Shown: positions 15,333 through 23,267 of the stretch, in pieces
Numbering within the stretch: the stretch's first letter is position 1
Layout: each line of letters opens with the position of its first letter
Translations under genes and position numbers: made by a program
The notes under the pieces: model-generated
What the model was told of the DNA's origin: nothing
What the model saw: the letters and a program-made list of their open reading frames with translations, nothing else
Databases searched by the model: none
Assembly (NCBI GenBank): GCA_028873155.1
Contig: JAGWML010000012.1
Coordinates: 1 to 26,303, forward strand
Length of the DNA stretch: 26,303 bases
From: Acidobacteriota bacterium
Lineage (GTDB): Bacteria; Acidobacteriota; Terriglobia; Terriglobales; Acidobacteriaceae
Direction of reading: 5' to 3'

Positions 15333-16414
15333 CCAACGCTCCAGCGGCCGCCTCTCCCGCACCCCGCGCCCGCGTCCGCGCCATGAAGGAGTATCACCCT
15401 CCGCTCGGCAGCCGCGACGCGCTCCGCCTCGACTTCAACGAGAACACGCTCGCCTGCTCGCCCAAGGTGCGCGACGTCCTCGCCCGCATCTCCACCGGCG
15501 AGCTCACGCGCTACCCCGAGCGCGAACCCATCGAAGCCGTCGTCGCGTGCTATCTCGGCGTCGAGCCCGCGCAGCTCGCGCTCACCAACGGCGTCGATGA
15601 AGCCATTCACGTCCTCTTTCAAGCCTTCCTCGACTCCGGCGACGAGCTGCTTCTGCCCGTCCCCACCTACACCATGTATGAGGTCTACGCCTCATCCACT
15701 GACGCGCGTGTCGTCGCTGTGCAGGCCGCGAATGATTTTGCATTTCCTTTCGAGCCGCTCCGTGCCGCCATCACCCCGCGTACCAAGATCATCGCCATCG
15801 CCAACCCCAACAGCCCCACCGGCTCCATCGCCTCGCGCGCGCAGATTCTAGAAATCGCGCGCAGCGCACCCCAGGCGGTTGTTCTCATCGATGAGGCGTA
15901 TTACCACTTCCATGGCGAAACCGTCCTCGACCTCATCGGGAAGGTTCCGAATCTCATCGTCGCGCGCACCTTCTCCAAGGCCTACGGCCTCGCCGGTCTG
16001 CGCCTCGGTGTGCTCGCCGGGCCGGTCGAATCCATGCAGTGGATTCGCCGCGTCCTCTCACCGTACAGCGTCAACTCCATCGCGCTCGCCTGCCTGCCCG
16101 CAGCGCTCGCTGACCAGCCTTACCTCGACTGGTACACCGGCGAAGTCCTCGCCGCACGCGCCGAGTTCGAAGCCGCGCTCGATGCCGTCCAAATCCGCCG
16201 CTGGCCCAGCCACGCCAACTTCGTCCTCGTCGACATCGGCCCGCAGCACGCCGAGTTCACCCGCCGCATGCGCGACGCCGGCGTCCTCGTCCGCGACCGC
16301 TCCAGCGATCCCGGCTGCGACGGCTGCGTCCGTATCACCATCGGCACACGCCGGCAGATGCAGCAGGCCGTCGAAGCCCTCCACACCACCATCGCCGCCC
16401 TCCGGGCCAGTTAG
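15329..16414 (+). CDS. hisC: Histidinol-phosphate aminotransferase
   Basis: This 361-residue PLP enzyme of fold type I converts imidazole-acetol phosphate to histidinol phosphate. Motifs: LDFNENTLACSPKV near the N-terminus, TNGVDEAIHVLFQAF, NPNSPTG, VLIDEAYYHF with the Asp that holds the PLP ring nitrogen, and TFSKAYGLAGLRLG with Lys217 as the Schiff-base lysine, followed by the Arg of GLRLG. The GTG start overlaps the hisD stop (GTGA) and has AAAGGAG seven bases upstream. The gene lies nine bases before hisB. Assignment to HisC rather than another aminotransferase rests on motif pattern plus operon position. Confidence 0.95.
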   Translation: MTNAPAAASPAPRARVRAMKEYHPPLGSRDALRLDFNENTLACSPKVRDVLARISTGELTRYPEREPIEAVVACYLGVEPAQLALTNGVDEAIHVLFQAFLDSGDELLLPVPTYTMYEVYASSTDARVVAVQAANDFAFPFEPLRAAITPRTKIIAIANPNSPTGSIASRAQILEIARSAPQAVVLIDEAYYHFHGETVLDLIGKVPNLIVARTFSKAYGLAGLRLGVLAGPVESMQWIRRVLSPYSVNSIALACLPAALADQPYLDWYTGEVLAARAEFEAALDAVQIRRWPSHANFVLVDIGPQHAEFTRRMRDAGVLVRDRSSDPGCDGCVRITIGTRRQMQQAVEALHTTIAALRAS

Positions 16415-16423
16415 AGAGATGCC

Positions 16424-17035
16424 ATGACGAACGCACGCAAGCCCAAGCCGCGCACCGCCGCCTTCGAGCGCAACACCACCGAGACGATGATCGCCATCCG
16501 CCTCACCCTTGAAGGCCAGGGCCGCTACAAAGTCTCCACCGGCATCCGCTTCTTCGATCACATGCTCGAGCTCTTCACGCGCCACGGCGCCTTCGATCTC
16601 GACCTCACCTGCAAGGGCGATCTCGACGTCGATCAGCACCACACCGTCGAAGATGTCGGCATTGCGCTCGGCGAGGCCTTCGACCGCGCCCTCGGCGACA
16701 AGCGCGGCATCCTCCGCGCCGGCTACTTCCTCATGCCCATGGATGAGACACTCGCCATCGCCGCCGTCGACCTCAGCGGCCGCCCTGCCTACGCGGTCGA
16801 CACAAAGGTCCGCACGCGCCTCGTCGGTGACTTGCAAACTGAGCTCGTCACCGATTTCTTTGAGGGCTTCGCCCGCGGCGCCCGCGCCAACATCCACGTC
16901 AAGACGATGTACGGCCGCTCCAACCACCACAAGATTGAAGCCATCTTCAAGGCCTTCGCCCGCGCCCTGCGCGTCGCCTGCAGCCGCGACAAGCAACTCG
17001 GCGCCATGCTGCCCTCGACGAAAGGCCTGCTCTGA
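16424..17035 (+). CDS. hisB: Imidazoleglycerol-phosphate dehydratase
   Basis: This 203-residue manganese enzyme dehydrates IGP to imidazole-acetol phosphate. It shows all IGPD signatures: ERNTTET near the start, FFDHMLELFTRHG, DLDVDQHHTVEDVGI with the metal-binding histidines, and GRSNHHKIEAIFKAFARAL near the end. It is the monofunctional form; the N-terminal histidinol-phosphatase domain of E. coli HisB is absent, so a separate phosphatase (HisN or HisJ type) must be encoded elsewhere. Its TGA shares one base with the ATG of hisH (TGATG), suggesting coupled translation. Confidence 0.97.
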   Translation: MTNARKPKPRTAAFERNTTETMIAIRLTLEGQGRYKVSTGIRFFDHMLELFTRHGAFDLDLTCKGDLDVDQHHTVEDVGIALGEAFDRALGDKRGILRAGYFLMPMDETLAIAAVDLSGRPAYAVDTKVRTRLVGDLQTELVTDFFEGFARGARANIHVKTMYGRSNHHKIEAIFKAFARALRVACSRDKQLGAMLPSTKGLL

Positions 17036-17640
17036 TGCGCGTCACCGTCATCGATTACAAAGCAGGAAATTTGACCTCTGTCCTCAAGGCCCTGCGCCAC
17101 CTCGGCGCGGAGCCGGAGGTCACGGACTCTGACCTCACGCTCGTCGCCGCGGCAGAGCGCATCGTCCTCCCCGGCGTCGGCCACTTCCAGGCCACCGAGC
17201 GCCTTGACCGTACCGGCCTCACCGCCGTCATCCGCGCCGCCATCGCGCGCGGCGTCCCGTTCCTCGGCATCTGCGTCGGCATGCAGTGGCTCTTCGCGGG
17301 ATCGACTGAAGCGCCGCAGCAATCCGGCCTCGCGGCATTTCCGCAACAGTGCACGCGCTTTTCCGAGGGGACAGAAAAAGTGCCGCACGTCGGCTGGAAC
17401 TCCCTCGACGTGCGCCCCGCATCGCGTCTCCTCGCTGGCGTCGAGTCCGGCGCATTTGTTTACTTCACCCACTCCTACAAAGCCCCCGTCACCGCAGACA
17501 CCGCCGCCGTCACCACCTACATCGAGCCCTTCGCCTCCGCCATCGAACGCGCCAACATCTTTGGCACGCAGTTCCACCCGGAAAAATCCGGCGAGACCGG
17601 CCTCAAGATACTGAGCAATTTTCTGGAGCTTCAGAAATGA
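17035..17640 (+). CDS. hisH: Imidazole glycerol phosphate synthase, glutaminase subunit
   Basis: This 201-residue class I glutamine amidotransferase supplies ammonia to HisF. The triad is visible: Cys80 in PFLGICVGMQWLF, and His181 and Glu183 in GTQFHPEKSG. IDYKAGNLTSV at the N-terminus, LPGVGHF and FVYFTHSY are family motifs. It forms a heterodimer with HisF, whose gene is usually adjacent. Here a foreign-looking YcxB-like gene of 522 bp separates them, coupled to hisH by an ATGA overlap at 17637-17640. Confidence 0.97.
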   Translation: MRVTVIDYKAGNLTSVLKALRHLGAEPEVTDSDLTLVAAAERIVLPGVGHFQATERLDRTGLTAVIRAAIARGVPFLGICVGMQWLFAGSTEAPQQSGLAAFPQQCTRFSEGTEKVPHVGWNSLDVRPASRLLAGVESGAFVYFTHSYKAPVTADTAAVTTYIEPFASAIERANIFGTQFHPEKSGETGLKILSNFLELQK

Positions 17641-18158
17641 GACTTGAATACACACTTACCCTCAAGGACTATAAGGCAGCGTTAAGGTTGCATTCGCGCC
17701 AGAATCTTGGCAGGCGTAATGCCAGTCTTTTCTTCGGCAAAGTTCTACCCGGTCTTGGCCTGTTTTTTTTGGCACTAGAGGCATTTCTTTCCTTGAAGGA
17801 GACGGATTATCTCTCGCACAACCCTCCAGGGTTGCTCGTCGTCCCTCTTGTGTTTCTGCTCTCGCCAGCGTTACAAGCCAACCAAGTCCGAATGCAATTC
17901 AATCAATTGTTTCCTCCTTCTGCTCGAAGCCTGTCGATCGCGATTGACGATGAACGCATAGTCTGCGTTGACTCCAAATCGAGTGAAAGCAGATTCCTCT
18001 GGAACGCCATTGCGGAGTATGCGCAAGATGAACAAATCACAATGCTCTATTTGGCGAAGCAGAAATTCCTCTTCTTTCCTACCGCTGCAATGTCCCCTGA
18101 CCGGCGCACCGAACTCAACGACCTCGTAGCCCGCCATTTGCCAAGGGGAACGTCATGA
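17637..18158 (+). CDS. YcxB-like two-TM membrane protein embedded in the his operon
   Basis: This 173-residue protein has an N-terminal YTLTLKDYKAALRLHSRQN, two hydrophobic segments at ~31-53 and ~64-82, and a C-terminal domain (~98-169) ending in WNAIAEYAQDEQITMLYLAKQKFLFFPTAAM-type sequence. This pattern resembles YcxB-like family proteins, whose function is unknown. It has no known role in histidine synthesis. ATG 17637 overlaps the hisH stop (ATGA), and its TGA at 18156-18158 overlaps the hisF ATG (ATGA), so it is locked into the operon. Its codons end in A or T far more often than those of the flanking his genes, suggesting later acquisition or different selection. Family assignment is from pattern memory and is moderately sure; the reading frame itself is secure from the overlaps. 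Confidence 0.78.
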   Translation: MRLEYTLTLKDYKAALRLHSRQNLGRRNASLFFGKVLPGLGLFFLALEAFLSLKETDYLSHNPPGLLVVPLVFLLSPALQANQVRMQFNQLFPPSARSLSIAIDDERIVCVDSKSSESRFLWNAIAEYAQDEQITMLYLAKQKFLFFPTAAMSPDRRTELNDLVARHLPRGTS

Positions 18159-18934
18159 TCACCAAGCGCATCATCGCCTGCCTCGACGTCCACGCCGGCC
18201 GCGTCGTCAAAGGCGTTCAGTTCGTCGACATCGTGGACGCCGGTGACCCCGCCGAGCTCGCCGCGCGCCACGCCCGCGAAGGCGCCGACGAGATCGTCCT
18301 CCTCGACATCACCGCCACGCACGAAGGCCGCGCCACGCTGCTCGGCACCGTGCGCCGCGCGGCCCGCGAGCTCTTCGTCCCCTTCTGCGTCGGTGGAGGC
18401 ATCCGCTCCGCGCGCGACGCAGAACAGGTCTTCGACGCCGGTGCGGACAAGGTCAGCGTCAACTCCGCCGCCCTCGCCGACCCCGCGCTCATCACCGCCA
18501 TCGGGTCCAGCTTCGGCGCGCAAGCCGTCGTCGTCGCCATCGACGCGCGCCGCGACCCCGCCGCAGTCGACCCCATCCGCGACGCGCAGGTCCTCGTCCA
18601 GGGCGGCCGCAAAGTCACCGGCCGTCGCGTCGTCGAGTGGGCCCGCGAAGCCGAACAGCGCGGCGCCGGCGAAATCCTGCTCACCTCCATGGACGCCGAT
18701 GGGACACGGGCGGGATTTGACTGCGAACTCACCGCCGCCGTCAGCCAGGCCGTCTCCATCCCCGTCATCGCCTCCGGCGGCGCAGGCACCGTCGCGCATT
18801 TTACCGATGTCTTCACCCGCGGCAAGGCCGACGCAGCTCTCGCCGCCTCCATCTTTCACTTCGGCGTCACCAGCTCGCGCGCTCTCAAGGCCGAGCTCGC
18901 CCAGGCCGGCATTCCCATGAGGATCCCATGCTGA
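18155..18934 (+). CDS. hisF: Imidazole glycerol phosphate synthase, cyclase subunit
   Basis: This 259-residue TIM barrel uses ammonia from HisH to turn PRFAR into IGP and AICAR. It begins MITKRIIACLDVHAGRVVKG with catalytic Asp11; Asp130 is in VVVAIDARR, equivalent to the second catalytic Asp of Thermotoga HisF. Phosphate-binding elements include FCVGGGIRS, TSMDADGTRAGFD, and VIASGGAGT. Start ATG overlaps the preceding stop. Its TGA overlaps hisA by seven bases. Confidence 0.97.
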   Translation: MITKRIIACLDVHAGRVVKGVQFVDIVDAGDPAELAARHAREGADEIVLLDITATHEGRATLLGTVRRAARELFVPFCVGGGIRSARDAEQVFDAGADKVSVNSAALADPALITAIGSSFGAQAVVVAIDARRDPAAVDPIRDAQVLVQGGRKVTGRRVVEWAREAEQRGAGEILLTSMDADGTRAGFDCELTAAVSQAVSIPVIASGGAGTVAHFTDVFTRGKADAALAASIFHFGVTSSRALKAELAQAGIPMRIPC

Positions 18935-19605
18935 TTCCTTCCATTGACTTGCTCGGCGGCCGCATCGTGCAGCTTGTACAGGGCGAGAAACTCCGCCTCG
19001 CCTTCGACGACTTCGAATACTGGATCGAGAAGTTCTCGAAGTATCCCCTCGTCCAGCTCATCGATCTCGATGCCGCCATGCGCCAGGGAGACAACTCCAC
19101 GCTCGTCGCGCAAATCGCCGGGCGCCTGCCAGTCCAGGCCGGCGGCGGCATCCACACCATCGACCGCGCCCGCCAGGTCCTCGATGCAGGCGCGCAGCGC
19201 GTCATCCTCGGCTCCGCACTCTTCTCCGCGGAAGGCGCAGTCAACACCGCCTTCGCTGCACAAATCTCCGCAGCCATCGGCGCCGACCGCATCGTCGCCG
19301 GAATCGACACCAAGGGCGGCCGCATCGCCGTCAAAGGCTGGAAGGCCCAGGTCGAGCTCACCCCCGACGACGCCATCCCGCAACTCGAGCCGCACGTCGC
19401 CGCCTATCTCTACACGCATGTCGATGGCGAAGGCCTCATGCAGGGCTTCCCCATTCCCGTCGCCGAGCGCCTGCGCAAACTCACCACGCGTCAGCTCATC
19501 GTCGCGGGCGGCATCCGCAGTCAGCAGGAGATCGATACTCTCCACAACATGCAGGTCGACGCCGTCGCCGGCATGGCCGTCTATACCAACCTCCTTGCTG
19601 TTTAG
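18928..19605 (+). CDS. hisA: HisA-like ProFAR isomerase, last gene of the his operon
   Basis: This 225-residue TIM barrel should isomerise ProFAR to PRFAR. Catalytic Asp7 is in MLIPSIDLLGGRIVQL and Asp127 in AGIDTKGGRIAVKGW; Thr163 in YLYTHVDGEG corresponds to the third active-site residue of Thermotoga HisA. VQAGGGIHT and IVAGGIRS are the phosphate loops. It is somewhat divergent: the common LYTDI-x-x-DG becomes LYTHVDGEG, and the protein is shorter than the usual ~240 residues. Being the only HisA candidate in an otherwise full operon, it is most likely functional. No clear terminator follows within 100 bases. Confidence 0.9.
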   Translation: MLIPSIDLLGGRIVQLVQGEKLRLAFDDFEYWIEKFSKYPLVQLIDLDAAMRQGDNSTLVAQIAGRLPVQAGGGIHTIDRARQVLDAGAQRVILGSALFSAEGAVNTAFAAQISAAIGADRIVAGIDTKGGRIAVKGWKAQVELTPDDAIPQLEPHVAAYLYTHVDGEGLMQGFPIPVAERLRKLTTRQLIVAGGIRSQQEIDTLHNMQVDAVAGMAVYTNLLAV

Positions 19606-19678
19606 CACGGGAGTAATGTGCCCATCGCGCTTCCTTACGAGCTCTTTGTGTCCAATCCGTTATGCTGAAAACGACGCT

Positions 19679-19692
19679 CGGTATCGATACCG
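19679..19692. promoter_or_regulatory. Perfect 14-bp palindrome upstream of aminotransferase
   Basis: CGGTATCGATACCG is a perfect palindrome lying 21 bases before the aminotransferase start and 13 bases downstream of a -10-like TATGCT (19661-19666). The position fits an operator or a hairpin in the 5' leader, but a single site gives no identity for a binding protein. Confidence 0.35.
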
Positions 19693-19713
19693 TTCAGAAG
19701 GAACAGTCAGGCC

Positions 19714-20886
19714 ATGACGATCAAGCGCGGTGGAATCCGGCTCGCGAAGCGGCTGGACGAAGTTGGATTTTCTGATATTGTGCAGATTCGGAATAAGGTG
19801 ATGACCATGCGCGCCGAAGGCCTGCAGGTCCACGCGCTCCACGGCGGCGAACCGTATTTCGAAACACCGGAGCCCATCAAGTACGCTGCCATCCGGGCTC
19901 TCGTCGAGAATCAGACGCACTACGCGCCTTCCTCCGGCATTCCCGCACTGCGCGCCGCTCTCGTTGAAAAGCTCGCCCGCAAAAATAAGATTCGTGTCAC
20001 CACCGACGAGGTCATCGTCACAGTCGGCGGCTCGCAGGCCCTTTACGCCGCCTTTCAGTCCGTTCTCGATCCCGGCGATGACGCGCTCGTCTTCTCGCCG
20101 TACTGGACGCCCATCGGCGATCTCGTCACGGGAGCACAGGCCCGTCCCCTGCTTGTGCCCACCATCACCGCCCGCCGCAACGGCATCCGCCGCACCCTCG
20201 AGCAATTCTCCACGCCCAAAACGCGCGCCATCTACTACAACACGCCGCAGAATCCCAGCGGCCTCGTCTTCACTCGTGCGGAAGCCGAAGAGGTCGCCGC
20301 CTTCGCCATCGAGCGCGATCTCATCGTCATCGCCGACGAAGCCTATGAGGACCTTGTCTACGACGGCGAGCACGTCTCCATCGCGTCGCTGCCCGGCATG
20401 GAGGAGCGCACCATCACCTGCTTCACCTTCTCCAAAACTTTCGCCATGACCGGTTGGCGTGCTGGCTATGCCGTCGCCAAAGAGCCCTTTATGACGGCCC
20501 TGCGCAAGATCGTCCTCTACTCCACCAACGGCGTCGCCACGCCGGTGCAGCACGCCATGCTCTACGCGCTCAAAATTACCGATAGTGAGCACGTGTGGCG
20601 TCGCCAGGAGTATCGCAAGCGCCGCGACCTGCTCGTCAAAGGGCTCAATGAGGTCGGCCTCGAGTGCGATCCGCCCGCGGGAGCCTTCTACGCATTCCCG
20701 AACGTCGCGAAGATCCACAAAAACAGCCGCACCGCCGCGCAGATCCTGCTCGAAAAGGCCCACATCGCCACCATCCCCGGCTCTGTCTTCGGCGCGCAGG
20801 GCGAAGGCCACCTGCGCTTCGGTTACGCCATCACGATTCCTGAGATCGAGGCCTGCGTCGAAGCGCTCCGCGCCTTCCTTGCCTAA
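19714..20886 (+). CDS. PLP-dependent class I/II aminotransferase (AspC-like)
   Basis: This 390-residue fold-type I aminotransferase has the motifs ALHGGEPYFETPE, HYAPSSGIPALR, TVGGSQALYAAF, NTPQNPSGLVF, VIADEAYEDLVYDG and TFSKTFAMTGWRAGY with Schiff-base Lys241. The C-terminal Arg is probably in HLRFGYA. The pattern matches broad-specificity aspartate/aromatic-type aminotransferases. It lies 108 bp after hisA and in the same direction; with its own possible promoter and palindrome it may be a separate unit, or may lie at the end of the his transcript. Substrate is not determined by sequence. GAAGGA lies 11 bases before the ATG, rather far. Confidence 0.9.
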   Translation: MTIKRGGIRLAKRLDEVGFSDIVQIRNKVMTMRAEGLQVHALHGGEPYFETPEPIKYAAIRALVENQTHYAPSSGIPALRAALVEKLARKNKIRVTTDEVIVTVGGSQALYAAFQSVLDPGDDALVFSPYWTPIGDLVTGAQARPLLVPTITARRNGIRRTLEQFSTPKTRAIYYNTPQNPSGLVFTRAEAEEVAAFAIERDLIVIADEAYEDLVYDGEHVSIASLPGMEERTITCFTFSKTFAMTGWRAGYAVAKEPFMTALRKIVLYSTNGVATPVQHAMLYALKITDSEHVWRRQEYRKRRDLLVKGLNEVGLECDPPAGAFYAFPNVAKIHKNSRTAAQILLEKAHIATIPGSVFGAQGEGHLRFGYAITIPEIEACVEALRAFLA

Positions 20887-20887
20887 A

Positions 20888-20996
20888 GCAAAACCGGAGA
20901 CGGCACGTCCTGAGTCAGCTCCGCCGAGTTGGCGCGACCATCAGGGAGCACCAACCCTCATTGGACTTTGCTAATTCACATCGTCTCTGGTTTTGC
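20888..20996. terminator. Long inverted repeat between convergent genes, possible bidirectional terminator
   Basis: GCAAAACCGGAGACG (20888-20902) and CGTCTCTGGTTTTGC (20982-20996) are 15-base arms that pair completely with one G-U wobble, enclosing a 79-base loop. They fill the gap between two converging genes, and each strand reads GGTTTT at the end of its second arm. The large loop is unlike a standard terminator, so barrier or transcript-end protection roles are equally possible. Confidence 0.45.
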
Positions 20997-20998
20997 CC

Positions 20999-22144
20999 TT
21001 AAGCCTTGTCTCTGCGTCGCGCTTCGCCAATCGCGCGGCTCGTCTCCACGCGCGCCGCGCGCAGCAGCCGTGCAAGCTGCTTGAGATGCAGCAGCACCGC
21101 ATACGCGCGCAGAATCTCTGCCTGCGAAAAATTCAACCCTTGCAGCCGCACCTCGGCCATCCGCGCATCCAGTGCGGCAATGTCTCCCTCCAGGTCAATC
21201 TCTTTCGGCGCGATATGGAATTGCCATCGGTGGGCGCAGTGAGCCACATAGTGAAATCCCGTGCGGATATCCACCACCAGCTTCCCAAGCTCCGGCTCAA
21301 GGTGCAGCGCGTATCCATCCTCGCTGCTGTCTTTCACCGCCAGCTCCAGCGCGGTCAGCGCATCCATCAGCGACCGCCCAAACTGCGCCAGCATATTCAG
21401 CCCTTCGCGCCATCCCGGCCCGCCAGAGGGTTCGCTTTGCGACGCCTCCAGCAGTTCGTTGTTGCCCGCGAGCATGGCCATCGCATCCTCGCGCATCTCG
21501 TTCAGATGCTCCGGCGTCTTTCCGCGGAATCCCTGTAGAATCGCTTCAAAATACGCGCTCAGCACCAGCAGTTCCTGTGCCAGCCCGTCGCGTAGCCGCA
21601 GCCGCGCGCGGTCCGGAAAAATCAGCGTAGCAACGCCCAGAGCCACCACAATTCCAAGCGCCACCTGGCCCACCCGGTCCAGCGCAACCGTCCAGTGCGA
21701 GCCGCCATGCTGCACCAGCATCACGATCGTCGTCGTCACTCCGGCCAGTCGCGAGCTGCTCCTGAACCCGAGCAGTCCGCAGATCGTAATGGCCAGAATC
21801 ACCGCTGCCAGATAATTCCACGGCAGCGCGCCCACAAACGAAAATCCAAAGCCCAGCACTGCGCCGATCAGCGTGCCAAGCAGCCGATCGCGCGAAGCCG
21901 TAATCGTCGCGCCAAAGTTCGACTGCAGCACGATGATCGCGCTGATCGCACCCCAGTAGCCGTCGTGCATGCCGAACCGCATCGCCAGCCACCAGCACAA
22001 TCCAGCCGCCAGCGCTGTCTTCGTTGCGTGGATCAGCAATCTCCGATGCTCTCGGCTCATCCAGCGCAGCTTGCCCGCGGGCTCCACGCCCAGCTTCACT
22101 GCAAGCTGCTGCTGCGACCACGTCTTCGGTGCCGTCAGGCGCAT
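20999..22144 (-). CDS. FUSC / aromatic acid exporter-type inner-membrane protein
   Basis: From ATG 22144 it has 381 residues. Residues ~38-180 contain about six hydrophobic segments, including LLIHATKTALAAGLCWWLAMRFG, GYWGAISAIIVLQSNFGATITASRDRLLGTLIGAVLG and TTTIVMLVQHGG, typical of FUSC/ArAE proteins. These are followed by a helical cytoplasmic C-terminal half rich in Leu, Glu and Arg. Relatives export p-hydroxybenzoate, fusaric acid or similar aromatic acids; no substrate can be given here. GGAGAGG precedes ATG by a good distance; an in-frame GTG six bases earlier (22150) sits too close to it. It is divergent from the dehydrogenase, with 151 bp between starts. Confidence 0.85.
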   Translation of the reverse strand: MRLTAPKTWSQQQLAVKLGVEPAGKLRWMSREHRRLLIHATKTALAAGLCWWLAMRFGMHDGYWGAISAIIVLQSNFGATITASRDRLLGTLIGAVLGFGFSFVGALPWNYLAAVILAITICGLLGFRSSSRLAGVTTTIVMLVQHGGSHWTVALDRVGQVALGIVVALGVATLIFPDRARLRLRDGLAQELLVLSAYFEAILQGFRGKTPEHLNEMREDAMAMLAGNNELLEASQSEPSGGPGWREGLNMLAQFGRSLMDALTALELAVKDSSEDGYALHLEPELGKLVVDIRTGFHYVAHCAHRWQFHIAPKEIDLEGDIAALDARMAEVRLQGLNFSQAEILRAYAVLLHLKQLARLLRAARVETSRAIGEARRRDKA

Positions 22145-22295
22145 CGCCACCTCTCCATCGGCTGCATCCCTGCATTCACTCTATCGCGCAGCGGGATACG
22201 CGTTGCGTGACATCTCTCACGCTTGCCTGATGTGCGAGAGTGCGCGCCGTCCTGCGTGTAGCATATGGGACAAGCGCCTGAGGCACGCATCCCTC

Positions 22296-23267
22296 ATGAT
22301 TCGAGTCGGCTATCCCGCAGTTCTATCCCGCGACCTCTTCACCGATTTCCCCTCGGAGGTCGAGCTCATCCCGCTCTCTGAGAAATCCGACACCGTCCAC
22401 GAAATCGATGTCTGGATCCCCGATCCCTACTCCACGCGCGCCCTGCGCGTCTGGCCACACCTGCGTGGCGTGCGCCTTGTCCTCTCGCTCATGGCCGGCA
22501 CTGAGTGGATCCCCGCAACCGTCGGCCCCCACGTCACCATCTGCAGCGCCCGCGGCGCACACAACATCTCCACCGCCGAGTGGACCCTCTCCGCCATCTT
22601 CACCCTGCTCAAATACGTTCCGCTCTATCTCGATATCCAACGCTCCGGCATCTGGAAGCGCCGCTTCGAGGCGTCCGCACACTACGCAACCATCACCGGT
22701 GATGCGCGCCCGCTCTATCCGCCCGTCATGCTGGAGGAACTCACCGGCAAGACCGTGCTCATCGTCGGCCACGGCTCCATCGGAAAAGAAATCGAGCGCA
22801 TGCTCGCGCCCTTCCACGTAGAATTGATCCGCGTCGCCCGCACGCCGCGCGCACAGCCTCTCGTCCATCCCGTCACGGAACTTGACAGCCTGCTTCCCAA
22901 AGCCGACATCGTCATCCTGATTCTTCCTCTTACCGACGAGTCCCGCGGCCTCATCGGCACCGCTCAGTTCAATCGCATGCGCCACGGCGCATTGCTTGTG
23001 AACGCCGCCCGCGGTCCCGTCGTTCAGACCGACGCGCTCATTGCCGCTCTTCAATCCGGCCGCATCCGCGCCGCTCTCGATGTCACCGATCCCGAGCCGC
23101 TCCCCGAAGGTCATCCGCTCTGGAGCTGCCCCAACCTCTACATCACGCCGCACATCGGCGGCTCCAGTCCGCAATTCGCCGCGCGCTCCGTGCGCATCGC
23201 CGCCGCCGAACTGCGTCGCTTCATGGCCGGCGAGCCGCTGCACAACGCCGTTCAGCTCGCCGTCTGA
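22296..23267 (+). CDS. D-isomer specific 2-hydroxyacid dehydrogenase
   Basis: This 323-residue NAD(P)-dependent oxidoreductase belongs to the SerA/GhrA superfamily. The Rossmann motif is VLIVGHGSIGKEI, inserted after ELTGKT. The catalytic Arg is in NAARGPVV, the Glu in DVTDPEPLPEGHPLW, and the His in TPHIGGSSPQF. SARGAHNISTAEWTL marks the substrate domain hinge. It lacks the C-terminal ACT domain of SerA, so it is a hydroxyacid/ketoacid reductase of unknown substrate. The start ATG is supported by family length, although the closest purine-rich stretch (GAGG) is far upstream. Its 3' end overlaps the convergent pnuC-like gene by 16 bases. Confidence 0.9.
   Translation: MIRVGYPAVLSRDLFTDFPSEVELIPLSEKSDTVHEIDVWIPDPYSTRALRVWPHLRGVRLVLSLMAGTEWIPATVGPHVTICSARGAHNISTAEWTLSAIFTLLKYVPLYLDIQRSGIWKRRFEASAHYATITGDARPLYPPVMLEELTGKTVLIVGHGSIGKEIERMLAPFHVELIRVARTPRAQPLVHPVTELDSLLPKADIVILILPLTDESRGLIGTAQFNRMRHGALLVNAARGPVVQTDALIAALQSGRIRAALDVTDPEPLPEGHPLWSCPNLYITPHIGGSSPQFAARSVRIAAAELRRFMAGEPLHNAVQLAV

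Noticed and set aside
13974..15362. 462-codon minus-strand frame opposite hisD
   Set aside because: Gly/Glu/Asp-rich sequence with no motifs, mirror of hisD codons; hisD is certain.
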